Shown here in pieces: positions 7,270 through 20,473 of a stretch of 24,227 nt of DNA; position 1 is the stretch's first letter, and every line of letters begins with the position of its first letter. The stretch spans positions 103,959-128,185 of the forward strand of contig DJBL01000124.1 of the NCBI GenBank assembly GCA_002435595.1, read 5' to 3'. A program made the translations under genes and the position numbers. The notes under the pieces are model-generated. The model had not been told where the DNA came from and ran no database searches. It saw nothing but the letters and a program-made list of their open reading frames with translations. This DNA comes from Stenotrophomonas maltophilia. Its GTDB lineage: Bacteria > Pseudomonadota > Gammaproteobacteria > Xanthomonadales > Xanthomonadaceae.

Positions 7270-8220
7270 TCAGCTGATCAAGCGCAGCCGCAGTTCCTTG
7301 GGCAGGGCGAACACCATCGATTCGGGCTCGCCGTCGAGTTCGCCGATGCCGGTGGCACCGAGTTCCTTCAGGCGTGCGATCACCCCGTCCACCAGCACCT
7401 GCGGTGCCGATGCGCCTGCGGTCAGGCCGATGTGCTGCTTGCCTGCCACCCACGCCGGGTCGATCTCGTGGGCGCCGTCGATCAGGTAGGACTCCACGCC
7501 TTCGCGGCGCGCCAGTTCACTGAGGCGATTGGAGTTGGAACTGTTGGGCGAGCCCACCACCAGCACCAGGTCGCAACGCTGGGCCAGGTCGCGCACCGCG
7601 TCCTGGCGGTTCTGCGTGGCGTAGCAGATATCGTCGTTCTTCGGGCCCTGCATGGCCGGGAAGCGCGTGCGCAGGGCGTCGATGATGCCGCGGGTGTCGT
7701 CCACCGACAGCGTGGTCTGGGTGGTGTAGGCGAAGTTCTCCGGCTGGTCGATGACCAGCGTGGCGACGTCCTCGACGTCTTCCACCAGGTAGATCCGGCC
7801 GGTGCCGCGCTCGCGGCTCCACTGGCCCATGGTGCCCTCCACTTCCGGGTGCCCGGCGTGGCCGATCAGCACCACGTCGCGGCCGGCCCGGCAGTGGCGG
7901 GCCACTTCCAGGTGCACCTTGGTGACCAGCGGACAGGTCGCGTCGAACACCTTCAGCCCGCGGCGCTCGGCCTCCTGGCGCACGGCCTGGGAGACGCCAT
8001 GGGCGCTGAAGATCACCGTGTTGTCGTCGGGCACTTCGTCGAGCTCTTCGACGAAGATCGCCCCGCGCGCCTTGAGGTCATCGACCACGAAGCGGTTGTG
8101 CACGACCTCGTGGCGCACGTAGATCGGCGCCCCCAGGGTCTCGATCGCGCGCTTGACGATCTCGATCGCACGATCGACACCGGCACAGAAACCACGCGGA
8201 TTGGCGAGCAACACGTCCAT
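7270..8220 (-). CDS. ispH: 4-hydroxy-3-methylbut-2-enyl diphosphate reductase
   Basis: IspH (LytB) performs the last step of the MEP isoprenoid pathway, reducing HMBPP to isopentenyl and dimethylallyl diphosphate in the cytosol. The 316-residue length is normal for the family. The three [4Fe-4S] cysteines are Cys12 (RGFCAGV), Cys96 (DATCPLV) and Cys199 (DICYATQ). Substrate-binding motifs are present: HEVVHN at 38-43, SAHGVS at 72-77, HAGHPEVEGTMGQ at 121-133 including the proton-relay Glu126, TTQTTLS at 166-172 and GSPNSSNS at 223-230. ATG 8220 has GGAG 10 bases upstream. It is the last gene of the murJ-ribF-ileS-lspA-ispH block, 55 bases after lspA. In E. coli the FKBP-type gene fkpB lies between lspA and ispH; it is absent here. 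Confidence 0.97.
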   Translation of the reverse strand: MDVLLANPRGFCAGVDRAIEIVKRAIETLGAPIYVRHEVVHNRFVVDDLKARGAIFVEELDEVPDDNTVIFSAHGVSQAVRQEAERRGLKVFDATCPLVTKVHLEVARHCRAGRDVVLIGHAGHPEVEGTMGQWSRERGTGRIYLVEDVEDVATLVIDQPENFAYTTQTTLSVDDTRGIIDALRTRFPAMQGPKNDDICYATQNRQDAVRDLAQRCDLVLVVGSPNSSNSNRLSELARREGVESYLIDGAHEIDPAWVAGKQHIGLTAGASAPQVLVDGVIARLKELGATGIGELDGEPESMVFALPKELRLRLIS

Positions 8221-8275
8221 CGGTCAGATACTCCGGCCGGCACGGGGCCGGTTGATTGCAGGAAACAGGGGGGAA

Positions 8276-8781
8276 TTATCCCGCTTTTTTCTCGGCCTTG
8301 CCGTCGAACAGGCCAAACACGGCGATCCCCACCGCGCCGACCACGATCGCCGAATCGGCGATGTTGAACGACGGCCAGGCATGGTCACCGATATACCACT
8401 GGATGAAGTCCACCACGTGGCCGTGCATCTGCCGGTCGATCACGTTGCCGATCGCCCCGCCGATGACCAGCGCGTAAGGGGCGGCGCTGCGCCAGTGGCC
8501 GCGCGCGGTACGCGACAGCCAGAACGCCATCAGGCCGCTGATGCCCACCGCCAGCGCGGTGAAGAACCACAGCTGCCAGCCACCGGCATCGCTCAGGAAG
8601 CTGAATGCGGCACCGGTGTTGTAGGTGCGGTACCAGTTCCAGAAACCATCGATGACCACCACCGGCTCGAACTCGGGCAGGCTGGACAGGACCCAGGCCT
8701 TGCTCCACTGGTCCAGGCCGATGACCACCGCCGACAGCAGCAGCCACACCAGTGCATTGGGACGCGGACGGGCGGCGCTCA

Positions 8782-8782
<1 letters not shown>
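8276..8782 (-). CDS. lspA: Lipoprotein signal peptidase (signal peptidase II)
   Basis: This 168-residue inner-membrane aspartyl protease removes the signal peptide from diacylglyceryl-modified prolipoproteins. Four membrane helices are apparent. Conserved motifs are DQWSKAW (Asp24), YNTGAAFSFL (54-63), GNVIDR with catalytic Asp116, and FNIADS with catalytic Asp143. The frame is open further upstream inside ileS, but ATG 8782 is chosen because it overlaps the ileS stop by one base (TGATG) and leads directly into the first helix. That overlap implies translational coupling to ileS. The Lys-rich tail (AEKKAG) should be cytoplasmic. Confidence 0.96.
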
Positions 8783-11609
<2,827 letters not shown>

Positions 11610-11613
<4 letters not shown>

Positions 11614-12557
11614 GCAGTGGCTCGCAATCTGTGTTCGGAAAGGATGTGACGGGCCTGTTCGGCGTCACGGTGCATCTGGTCGGTCAATGCGGCCAGATCT
11701 TGGAACTTTTCTTCATCGCGCAGCTTGGCGACGAACTCCACGTCGATGTGGCGACCGTACAGGTCGCCCTGGAAATCGAACAGGTGCGCTTCCAGCAGCG
11801 GCTCCACCCCGTCCACGGTGGGACGGGTGCCGAAGCTGGACACCGACGGCCACGGCTGGTCGAACACACCGTGGACCCAGGTCGCGTAGATCCCCGACAG
11901 CGCCGGCGTCTTCGGGAAGCGCAGGTTGGCGGTCGGGAAGCCGAGGGTACGGCCAAGCTGGCGCCCGCGCACCACCCTGCCCCCGATCGAGTACGGCCGG
12001 CCCAGCAGGTCGCCGGCATGGGCAAAGTTGCCCTCGCGCAGCAGCTGGCGGATGCGGGTGCTGGAGATGCGCTCGCCATGCAGGTCCACCGGCGCGATTT
12101 CGCCGGCGGTGAAGCCCCGCGTGGCACCCATCGCCTGCAGCAGGGCCAGGTCGCCGCGACGGCGGTTGCCGAAGCAGAACTCCGGCCCGATCCACACCTC
12201 GCGGGCACCGAGCCGGTGCACCAGCAACTGCTGCACGAAGTCCTCGGCCTGCAGCGCGGCCATGCGCGCGTCGAAGCGCAGCAGGCCGATCGCATCCACG
12301 CCCAGCTCGCCGAGCATGGCCACCTTGTCGCGGGCCAGGGTCAGCCGCGGCGGCGGGGCGTCCTTGGCAAAGTACTCGCGCGGCAGCGGCTCGAACGCGA
12401 CCGCCACGGCGGCCACGCCCAACGCGCGCGCACGCGCCACCGCATGGCGCGCCAACGCACGATGGCCAAGATGCAGGCCGTCGAATGCGCCGATGCAGAC
12501 CACGCTTCCGTGCGGGAACAAGGGCCCGCCTTCGATGCTTCTGAACAACCTGCTCAT
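11610..12557 (-). CDS. ribF: Bifunctional riboflavin kinase / FAD synthetase
   Basis: RibF phosphorylates riboflavin to FMN and adenylylates FMN to FAD. The N-terminal nucleotidyltransferase domain shows GAFDGLHLGH (HxGH type, 29-32) and ISSTRIR (164-170). The C-terminal riboflavin kinase domain shows GRTLGFPTAN (202-211) and SFGTRPT (241-247). I place the start at ATG 12557, giving 315 residues, because MSRLFRSIEGG begins where family members begin. The frame can extend to GTG 12629 for 24 more residues that look non-conserved, and the Shine-Dalgarno upstream of 12557 is weak, so the start is not certain. It lies 75 bases after murJ and overlaps ileS by four bases. Confidence 0.96.
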
Positions 12558-12632
12558 CAACTGGGAATCCGGCCCACCAGGACCGATGCGTTGCAAGGGA
12601 TAGCCATGAAGTATAGCCGGGGTGTCCACGGA

Positions 12633-14252
12633 TCAATGCTCGCGCAGGTGGCGCGGGCGGAAACCCATCGCGACCAGGGCCAGCAGGTAGGTCAGGCCAC
12701 CGCCGCCGACCAGCAGGGCCAGGTTGCCCATCCGGTGCCACTTGTCCATCTCGGTGAAGCCGGACATCCCGTGCAGCAGGGCCAGCAGCACCGCCACCAT
12801 GGCCAGGCAGGCCAGGCCCAGGCGGGTCACATAGCCGCCCCAGCCGGGTTTGCGCTGGTACACCTCGGTCTTGCCCAACCAGTACCAGAGCAGGCCAAGG
12901 TTCAGGTAACTGGACAGCGCGCTGGCGATGCCCAGCGCCAGGTGCAGGCCCGGCTGCTTGCCCAGCGCAACCCACATGCCCTGCGCCTTCAGCGCATCCG
13001 GCACCATTACCTGGTAGAGCACGGCCAGCAGGATGAAGTTGAAGACCATGTTGGCCACCAGTGCGGCGATACCGGCCCGGACCGGGGTACGGGTGTCCTG
13101 GCGCGCGTAGAACGCCGGCAGCACCACCTTGAGCAGCGCGAACGCTGGCAGACCGAAGCTCAGGCCATACACCGACAGCGCCGTCATGCGGGTGTCGAAG
13201 GCGGTGAATTCCTTGTACTGGAACAGCGTGGCGATCAGCGGCTCGGCCAGCAGCACCAGGCCCAGCATGGCCGGCACCGAGATCAGCAGGGTGGTGCGCA
13301 GGCCCCAGTCCAGCGCGCTGGAGAAGCCGGCCTTGTCGGTACTGACGTGGTGGCGGGCCAGCGCCGGCAGGATCACCGTGCCCAGCGCCACCCCGAACAC
13401 GCCCAGCGGCAGCTCCAGGAAGCGGTCGGCCAGCGACAGCCAGGACTGTGAGCCATCGGTCAGCTTGGCCGCGATCACGGTATCCAGCAGCAGGTTGATC
13501 TGGGCCACCGAAGAGCCAAACAGGGTCGGCACCATCAGGGTGAGCACCTTGCGCACGCCTGGATGCCGCCAGCCCCAGCGCGGCAGGGTCAGCAGGTTGA
13601 TGCCCTTCAGCGAGGGCAGCTGGAACAGCAGCTGCAGCATGCCCGCGGCCAGCACCGCCCAGCCCAGGGCCAGGATCTGCTTCTCCGGGGTGCCGCCCAG
13701 CCGCGGGGCCAGCCACACCGCGCCGGCGATCATGCACAGGTTGAGGATGACCGGGGTCAGCGCCGGCATCGCAAAGCGCTGGAAGCTGTTCAGGGCGCCG
13801 CCCGCCAACGCGGTCAGCGACACGAACAGCAGGAACGGGAAGGTCAGCCGGAACAGGTCGACCAGCAGGCCATGCTTGGCCGGGTCGGTATCCACCCCGC
13901 TGGAGAACAGCGTCGCCAGCTGCGGCGCGAAGATCAGCGCCAGCGCGGTGACCAGCAGCAACACCCCGCCCAGCGTGCCGGCCACCCGCGACATCAGCTC
14001 GCGCAGTTCGGCATGCGGGCGGGTTTCCTTCACCTCGGTGAACACCGGCACGAAAGCGGTGGCAAAGGACCCCTCCGCGAACAGCCGGCGCAGGAAGTTG
14101 GGCACCCGGAAGGCCACCCAGAAGGCATCGGTCACCGCATTGGTGCCGAACGTGGTGGTGATGACCTGGTCGCGAACCAGCCCCAGCACCCGCGAAATCA
14201 TGGTCATGCTGCTGAACGACAGCAGCCCCCGCAACATCCTTGGTGAACTCAC
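12633..14252 (-). CDS. murJ: Lipid II flippase MurJ (MviN)
   Basis: MurJ is the MOP-superfamily inner-membrane protein that flips lipid II to the periplasmic face for peptidoglycan synthesis. The 539-residue product has about 14 hydrophobic helices. Family-typical stretches are visible: SMTMISRVLGLVRDQVI near the N-terminus, AFWVAFRVPNFLRRLFAEGSF at about 45-65, and PVFTEVKE. The start is GTG 14252, supported by AGAGGGAA about 5-8 bases upstream; ATG at 14237 (MLRGLL) is a weaker alternative. It is the first gene of the minus-strand block and is divergent from rpsT across about 100 bases. Its own promoter must overlap the rpsT promoter region; only a weak minus-strand TATGAT was found there. 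In E. coli murJ is not part of the ribF operon. Confidence 0.97.
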   Translation of the reverse strand: MSSPRMLRGLLSFSSMTMISRVLGLVRDQVITTTFGTNAVTDAFWVAFRVPNFLRRLFAEGSFATAFVPVFTEVKETRPHAELRELMSRVAGTLGGVLLLVTALALIFAPQLATLFSSGVDTDPAKHGLLVDLFRLTFPFLLFVSLTALAGGALNSFQRFAMPALTPVILNLCMIAGAVWLAPRLGGTPEKQILALGWAVLAAGMLQLLFQLPSLKGINLLTLPRWGWRHPGVRKVLTLMVPTLFGSSVAQINLLLDTVIAAKLTDGSQSWLSLADRFLELPLGVFGVALGTVILPALARHHVSTDKAGFSSALDWGLRTTLLISVPAMLGLVLLAEPLIATLFQYKEFTAFDTRMTALSVYGLSFGLPAFALLKVVLPAFYARQDTRTPVRAGIAALVANMVFNFILLAVLYQVMVPDALKAQGMWVALGKQPGLHLALGIASALSSYLNLGLLWYWLGKTEVYQRKPGWGGYVTRLGLACLAMVAVLLALLHGMSGFTEMDKWHRMGNLALLVGGGGLTYLLALVAMGFRPRHLREH

Positions 14253-14276
14253 CCGTGTTCCCTCTTGACAATTGAC

Positions 14277-14305
14277 TTGACGTACATTTTTCGAGCCATC
14301 ATACT
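14277..14305 (+). promoter_or_regulatory. Sigma70-type promoter of rpsT
   Basis: TTGACG (14277-14282) and CATACT (14300-14305) are separated by 17 bases. Two further TTGAC hexamers (14265-14270 and 14272-14277) sit directly upstream without a matching -10. The predicted transcript has a leader of about 40 bases before the GTG start of rpsT. Confidence 0.65.
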
Positions 14306-14353
14306 TTCCAGCTTGCTGTTCCCATTACACCGATTTTTCAGGAAACCACCACT

Positions 14354-14623
14354 GTGGCCAATATCAAGTCCGCCAAGAAGCGCGCCAAGCAGACCGTCGT
14401 GCGCAACGCGCGCAATACGGCTCAGCGTTCGATGCTGCGCACCGCTGTCAAGAAGGTGATCAAGGCTCTGGATGCCAATGACGCCGCCGGCGCCGAGGCA
14501 GCCTTTGCCGTCGCCCAGCCGATCCTCGACCGTTTCAGCTCGCGCGGTCTGATCCACAAGAACAAGGCCGCTCGCCACAAGAGCCGCCTGACTGCCCGCA
14601 TCAAGGCCCTCAAGGCCGCCTGA
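14354..14623 (+). CDS. rpsT: 30S ribosomal protein S20
   Basis: This 89-residue basic protein binds the 5' domain of 16S rRNA in the small ribosomal subunit. The sequence MANIKSAKKRAKQTVVRNA...SMLRTAVKK and the C-terminal IHKNKAARHKSRL are typical of S20. The start codon is GTG (14354) with AGGA ending 10 bases upstream; no ATG precedes the conserved N-terminus. E. coli rpsT also uses a non-AUG (UUG) start, which is part of its autogenous translational control, so similar control is plausible here but is inference. It has its own promoter, is divergent from murJ, and is followed by two hairpin terminators. Confidence 0.98.
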   Translation: MANIKSAKKRAKQTVVRNARNTAQRSMLRTAVKKVIKALDANDAAGAEAAFAVAQPILDRFSSRGLIHKNKAARHKSRLTARIKALKAA

Positions 14624-14641
14624 TCCGGCGCTGCGGGTGTC

Positions 14642-14664
14642 GTAGAGCCACGCCACGCGTGGCT
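14642..14664 (+). repeat. SMAG-type palindromic repeat (copy 3)
   Basis: GTAG (14642-14645) is followed by AGCCACGC (14646-14653), loop CAC and GCGTGGCT (14657-14664), a perfect 8-bp hairpin. This is the most canonical SMAG in the window. It is 18 bases beyond the rpsT stop and upstream of the terminator at 14686, so it is transcribed at the 3' end of the rpsT mRNA, a position where such hairpins can affect RNA stability. Confidence 0.85.
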
Positions 14665-14685
14665 TCGACCCAACCGCAGAAAAAG

Positions 14686-14708
14686 ACCCGGCTCCGGCCG
14701 GGTTTTTT
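14686..14708 (+). terminator. rpsT terminator 1
   Basis: ACCCGGC (14686-14692) pairs with GCCGGGT (14697-14703) around TCCG and is followed by five further T residues. It is a classic Rho-independent terminator 62 bases after the rpsT stop. Confidence 0.9.
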
Positions 14709-14764
14709 GTTGCCTCACGGTCGGCCAGGCCGCGCCTGGAGCAATCGGCAAGCAAGATCGGAAG

Positions 14765-14783
14765 CGGCCCGAGGCCGTTTTTT
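14765..14783 (+). terminator. rpsT terminator 2 (tandem)
   Basis: CGGCC (14765-14769) pairs with GGCCG (14773-14777) around CGA and is followed by six T residues. It lies about 75 bases after the first terminator and shares the 14-mer GTTTTTTGTTGCCT with it. It probably acts as a back-up for read-through of rpsT. Confidence 0.7.
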
Positions 14784-14833
14784 GTTGCCTGCGATTCGGA
14801 GCCACCACGCTGGCCGATGCAGGGCGCACCACA

Positions 14834-14857
14834 GAAAAACCCGGCCGCAGCCGGGTT
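14834..14857 (-). terminator. obgE terminator
   Basis: AACCCGGC (14838-14845) pairs with GCCGGGTT (14850-14857). On the minus strand the stem is followed by TTTTTCTG. It starts about 22 bases after the obgE stop and has the form of a Rho-independent terminator. Confidence 0.85.
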
Positions 14858-14879
14858 GTTCAGGGGCGCGTGGCCACGC

Positions 14880-15932
14880 TCAGTACGCATCGCGCGCTTG
14901 CGCCTCGTCTTCCTTCTGGCGGTCGAAGAAGGCCATGATGTTGGTCATGATCGGCCAGGTGCCTTCGCGGCCCAGTGCCGAGACCAGGTACCACGGCTGG
15001 GTCCAGCCCAGCTCGGCGACGATCTTCTCGGCTGCGGCCCTGGCCTCGTCCTCGAACATCAGGTCGGCCTTGTTCAGCACCAGCCAGCGCGGCTTGTCCA
15101 GCAGCTCGGGGTCGTGCTTTTCCAGCTCGCGCTCGATCGCCCGGACCTGCTCGATCGGCGACACACCGTCCACGCCGCCTTCCATCGGGGAGATATCCAC
15201 CAGATGCAGCAGCAGGCGGGTGCGCTGCAGGTGGCGCAGGAACTGCGCGCCCAGGCCGGCACCGTCGGCGGCACCTTCGATCAGGCCGGGGATGTCGGCG
15301 ATCACGAAGCTGCGGTAGTTCTCCACGCGCACCACGCCCAGGTTCGGGTACAGGGTGGTGAAGGGGTAATCGGCCACCTTCGGGGTGGCTGCGGACACGG
15401 CACGGATCAGCGTGCTCTTGCCGGCATTGGGGAAGCCCAGCAGGCCAACGTCGGCCAGCAGCTTCAGCTCCAGCTTGAGCAGGCGCTCTTCACCCTCTTC
15501 GCCCGGCAGCGCCTGGCGCGGCGAGCGGTTGGTGGAGCTCTTGAAGTGCATGTTGCCCAGGCCGCCGCGGCCGCCCTTGGCCACCAGCAGGCGGTCGTCG
15601 TGCTGGGTCAGGTCGCCGATGACTTCATCGGTGGCCACGTTCATGACCACGGTGCCGACCGGCACGGTGATGACCAGGTCTTCGCCGCCCTTGCCGTAGG
15701 CCTGGCGGCCCATGCCGTTCTCGCCGCGCTGCGCCTTGAAGATGCGCTCGTGGCGGAAGTCGACCAGGGTGTTCAGATTGGCATCGGCACGGATCCAGAC
15801 GTTGCCGCCATTGCCACCGTCGCCACCGTCCGGGCCACCCAGCGGGATGAACTTCTCGCGACGGAAACCGACGCAGCCGTTGCCGCCATTGCCGGCGGTG
15901 ACCTGGATTTCTGCTTCGTCTACAAGTTTCAT
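14880..15932 (-). CDS. obgE: GTPase ObgE/CgtA
   Basis: This 350-residue essential Obg-family GTPase takes part in 50S subunit maturation and the stress response. Residues 1-158 form the glycine-rich Obg fold (AGNGGNGC, GGPDGGDGGNGGNV, GGRGGLGN). The G domain shows G1 GFPNAGKS (166-173), G2 FTT (191-193), G3 DIPG (213-216), G4 NKAD (287-290) and G5 SAL (318-320). The protein ends soon after the G domain in a short acidic tail, without a large C-terminal OCT domain. ATG 15932 (MKLVDEAEI) matches family N-termini; an in-frame TTG at 15947 would add five residues. The Shine-Dalgarno is weak. rplU-rpmA-obgE is a conserved bacterial order, but a terminator lies between rpmA and obgE, so obgE probably has its own promoter within 15933-16054. 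Confidence 0.97.
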   Translation of the reverse strand: MKLVDEAEIQVTAGNGGNGCVGFRREKFIPLGGPDGGDGGNGGNVWIRADANLNTLVDFRHERIFKAQRGENGMGRQAYGKGGEDLVITVPVGTVVMNVATDEVIGDLTQHDDRLLVAKGGRGGLGNMHFKSSTNRSPRQALPGEEGEERLLKLELKLLADVGLLGFPNAGKSTLIRAVSAATPKVADYPFTTLYPNLGVVRVENYRSFVIADIPGLIEGAADGAGLGAQFLRHLQRTRLLLHLVDISPMEGGVDGVSPIEQVRAIERELEKHDPELLDKPRWLVLNKADLMFEDEARAAAEKIVAELGWTQPWYLVSALGREGTWPIMTNIMAFFDRQKEDEAQARDAY

Positions 15933-16054
15933 GATTCTGGATGCCAACTGGAGGCGGCGGGCAGCGGATGCACCCGACCGCAGAGTCTAACGTCCCCGGT
16001 ACGATCCGTGGACGGCGGCGGGAAGGATCCCCGCCCATGTTCGAACAAAAACAG

Positions 16055-16084
16055 AAAACAAAAGCCCCGCCGAAGCGGGGCTTT
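16055..16084 (-). terminator. rplU-rpmA operon terminator
   Basis: A perfect 10-bp stem, AAAGCCCCGC (16061-16070) with GCGGGGCTTT (16075-16084), reads on the minus strand with loop TTCG closed by a C-G pair, the extra-stable cUUCGg tetraloop. A T-rich tail (TGTTTTCTG) follows. It lies about 48 bases after the rpmA stop and separates rplU-rpmA from obgE. Confidence 0.88.
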
Positions 16085-16132
16085 CGTCAGCGGCCCCACG
16101 CGCTGGGCATGGGCGCCTGCGTATCGCGAAGA

Positions 16133-16393
16133 TCAGGCTTCGGCGACGACGCTGACGGTACGACGCTTCTTCGGGCCCTTCACCGAGAACTCCACCTTGC
16201 CGTCGACGAGCGCGAACAGGGTGTGGTCACGGCCGAGGCCAACGCCGGTACCCGGGTGGAACTGGGTGCCGCGCTGACGCACGATGATGTTGCCGGCATC
16301 GATGGCCTGGCCACCGAAGATCTTGACGCCGAGGTACTTCGGGTTGGAGTCGCGACCGTTGCGCGATGAGCCTACGCCCTTTTTATGTGCCAT
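16133..16393 (-). CDS. rpmA: 50S ribosomal protein L27
   Basis: This 86-residue basic protein of the large subunit lies near the peptidyl-transferase centre, where its flexible N-terminus (MAHKKGVGSSRNGRDSN) reaches the tRNA acceptor ends. The conserved GQAIDAGNIIVRQRGT and FHPGTGVGLGRDHTL segments are present. The length is standard and there is no Firmicutes-type cleavable N-terminal extension. It starts 15 bases after the rplU stop, with GGAGA in the gap as ribosome-binding site, so the two are co-transcribed. Confidence 0.98.
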   Translation of the reverse strand: MAHKKGVGSSRNGRDSNPKYLGVKIFGGQAIDAGNIIVRQRGTQFHPGTGVGLGRDHTLFALVDGKVEFSVKGPKKRRTVSVVAEA

Positions 16394-16408
16394 GACTGGT
16401 CTCCTTGA

Positions 16409-16726
16409 TTACTTGCTGCCACCGGCGATGCCGGTGATCTCGATTTCGGTGTAGTACTGACGGTGACCCTGGCGCTTCATGTGGTGCTTGCGGCGACGGA
16501 ACTTGATGATCCGGACCTTGTCAGCACGACCCTGGGACACGACCTTGGCGGTGACCGAAGCGCCGCTCAGCGCGTCGCCGATCTTGATGCCATCGCTGTC
16601 GCCCAACATCAGGATGTTGTCGAACTTGATCTCGTTGCCGACTTCGACTTCGAGCTTTTCGACGCGGAGCGTTTCGCCCTGCGCCACGCGGTATTGCTTA
16701 CCGCCGGTTACCAGTACTGCGTACAT
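16409..16726 (-). CDS. rplU: 50S ribosomal protein L21
   Basis: This 105-residue protein of the large subunit binds 23S rRNA. MYAVLVTGGKQYRVAQGETLRVEKL and the C-terminal IIKFRRRKHHMKRQGHRQYYTEIEI are diagnostic of L21. GAGGAAG lies about 8 bases upstream of ATG 16726. It is the first gene of the rplU-rpmA operon, whose promoter is recognisable at 16793-16822. Confidence 0.98.
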   Translation of the reverse strand: MYAVLVTGGKQYRVAQGETLRVEKLEVEVGNEIKFDNILMLGDSDGIKIGDALSGASVTAKVVSQGRADKVRIIKFRRRKHHMKRQGHRQYYTEIEITGIAGGSK

Positions 16727-16792
16727 GACCAGACTTCCTCTGTAGTTATTGTGGTCTATGGACTGTCGCCATCGAGGGCGGACAGAAGCGGG

Positions 16793-16822
16793 ATTTTAAT
16801 GACTGGACCGGGGTCGGGTCAA
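16793..16822 (-). promoter_or_regulatory. Sigma70-type promoter of rplU-rpmA
   Basis: On the minus strand TTGACC (16822-16817) and TAAAAT (16798-16793) are separated by 18 bases. The -10 box lies 66 bases upstream of the rplU ATG, giving a 5' leader of about 60 bases. Confidence 0.7.
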
Positions 16823-16881
16823 GTCACCCCCGACTCTGACGGCCCTGGGGCTGAATCCTGTTCAGGTAAGCGGCCCGGCAG

Positions 16882-16898
16882 GTCTCAGGAGGTGAGAC
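16882..16898 (+). promoter_or_regulatory. Hairpin with Shine-Dalgarno in its loop, uvrA leader
   Basis: GTCTCA (16882-16887) and TGAGAC (16893-16898) form a perfect 6-bp inverted repeat whose 5-base loop is exactly GGAGG. It is followed at once by an ATG (16899). As RNA it could present or mask the ribosome-binding site of the short ORF at 16899; as DNA the 17-bp palindrome could be an operator. Another imperfect palindrome, CTGAATCCTGTTCAG (16851-16865), lies upstream. No recognisable SOS box was found in 16823-17021. Confidence 0.4.
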
Positions 16899-16946
16899 AT
16901 GGGGCTGGCAAAGTCGCCGATTGCCCCCAAATCCCAAGCTCGGTAG
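16899..16946 (+). CDS. Possible 15-residue leader ORF upstream of uvrA
   Basis: ATG 16899 opens MGLAKSPIAPKSQAR and stops at TAG (16944-16946). The Shine-Dalgarno AGGAGGTGA (16887-16895) is the strongest in the window, with about 6 bases between GGAGG and the ATG, far better than that of uvrA itself. The ORF ends 75 bases before the uvrA ATG. It could be a genuine leader peptide or small protein, or a chance ATG after a purine-rich palindrome. No codon bias of a classical attenuator is apparent. Confidence 0.3.
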   Translation: MGLAKSPIAPKSQAR

Positions 16947-17021
16947 GCTGACCGATTGCCGTCTCCGCTTGCCCCACCCGCTTGCCGGCCCCCCGGGCCA
17001 GAGCCTCACAACGGATCCCCC

Positions 17022-20014
<2,993 letters not shown>

Positions 20015-20015
<1 letters not shown>

Positions 20016-20422
20016 TGAGTACCGAACACAAGATCCTCGCCCGCGTGCCGATCAGCGTGCGCTGGCGCGACATGGACAGCATGGGCCACGTCAACAACGC
20101 CAAGTACATCTCCTACCTGGAGGAGGCGCGCGTGCGCTGGATGCTGGGCGTGGACGGGGTGTCGATGACCGACCGCATCGCCCCGGTGGTAGCGGCCACC
20201 AACGTCAACTACCGCCTGCCGATCGTGTGGCCCAACGACATCGTGGTGGAGCTGTTCGTGGAACGCCTGGGCAACAGCAGCGTGACCATCGGCCATCGCA
20301 TCGTGGACCAGAAGGACGACGCCAGGCTGTACTCGGACGGCAACGTGGTGGTGGTGTGGATGGATACGCAGACCGGCAAGAGCGCGCCGCTGCCAGAGGC
20401 GATCCGCACCGCCTCCACCTGA
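20015..20422 (+). CDS. Hotdog-fold acyl-CoA thioesterase (4HBT/YbgC-FadM type)
   Basis: This 135-residue cytosolic protein has the 4HBT thioesterase motif RWRDMDSMGHVNNAKYISYLEEAR (residues 16-39), with Asp21 as the probable catalytic acid. Such enzymes hydrolyse acyl-CoA or aryl-CoA thioesters and usually work as tetramers. The substrate cannot be told from sequence. ATG 20015 shares a base with the uvrA stop (TGATG), so translation is coupled to uvrA. A functional link to DNA repair is not implied by the family. The gene is followed at once by a strong terminator, making it the last of the uvrA transcript. Confidence 0.9.
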
Positions 20423-20458
20423 CGCTGGTGCCGGCCACGGGCCGGCACCAGCGCTTTT
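20423..20458 (+). terminator. Terminator of the uvrA-thioesterase unit
   Basis: A perfect 14-bp stem, CGCTGGTGCCGGCC (20423-20436) with GGCCGGCACCAGCG (20440-20453), encloses loop ACG and is followed by CTTTT. It begins at the base after the thioesterase stop. Its inner core (TGCCGGCC-ACG-GGCCGGCA) resembles SMAG arms but lacks the GTAG end, so it may be derived from one. Confidence 0.85.
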
Positions 20459-20473
20459 CCGCACAGGATGACC

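Noticed and set aside
11713..14271. 852-codon open frame on the minus strand
   Set aside because: It overlaps ribF and murJ in another frame of the same strand. Its Gly/Ala/Arg-rich translation has no conserved motif.
16851..16865. CTGAATCCTGTTCAG as an SOS box for uvrA
   Set aside because: It is a palindrome with 5-bp arms, but it matches neither the E. coli CTGT-N8-ACAG pattern nor the TTAG-type LexA sites known to me from Xanthomonadaceae.
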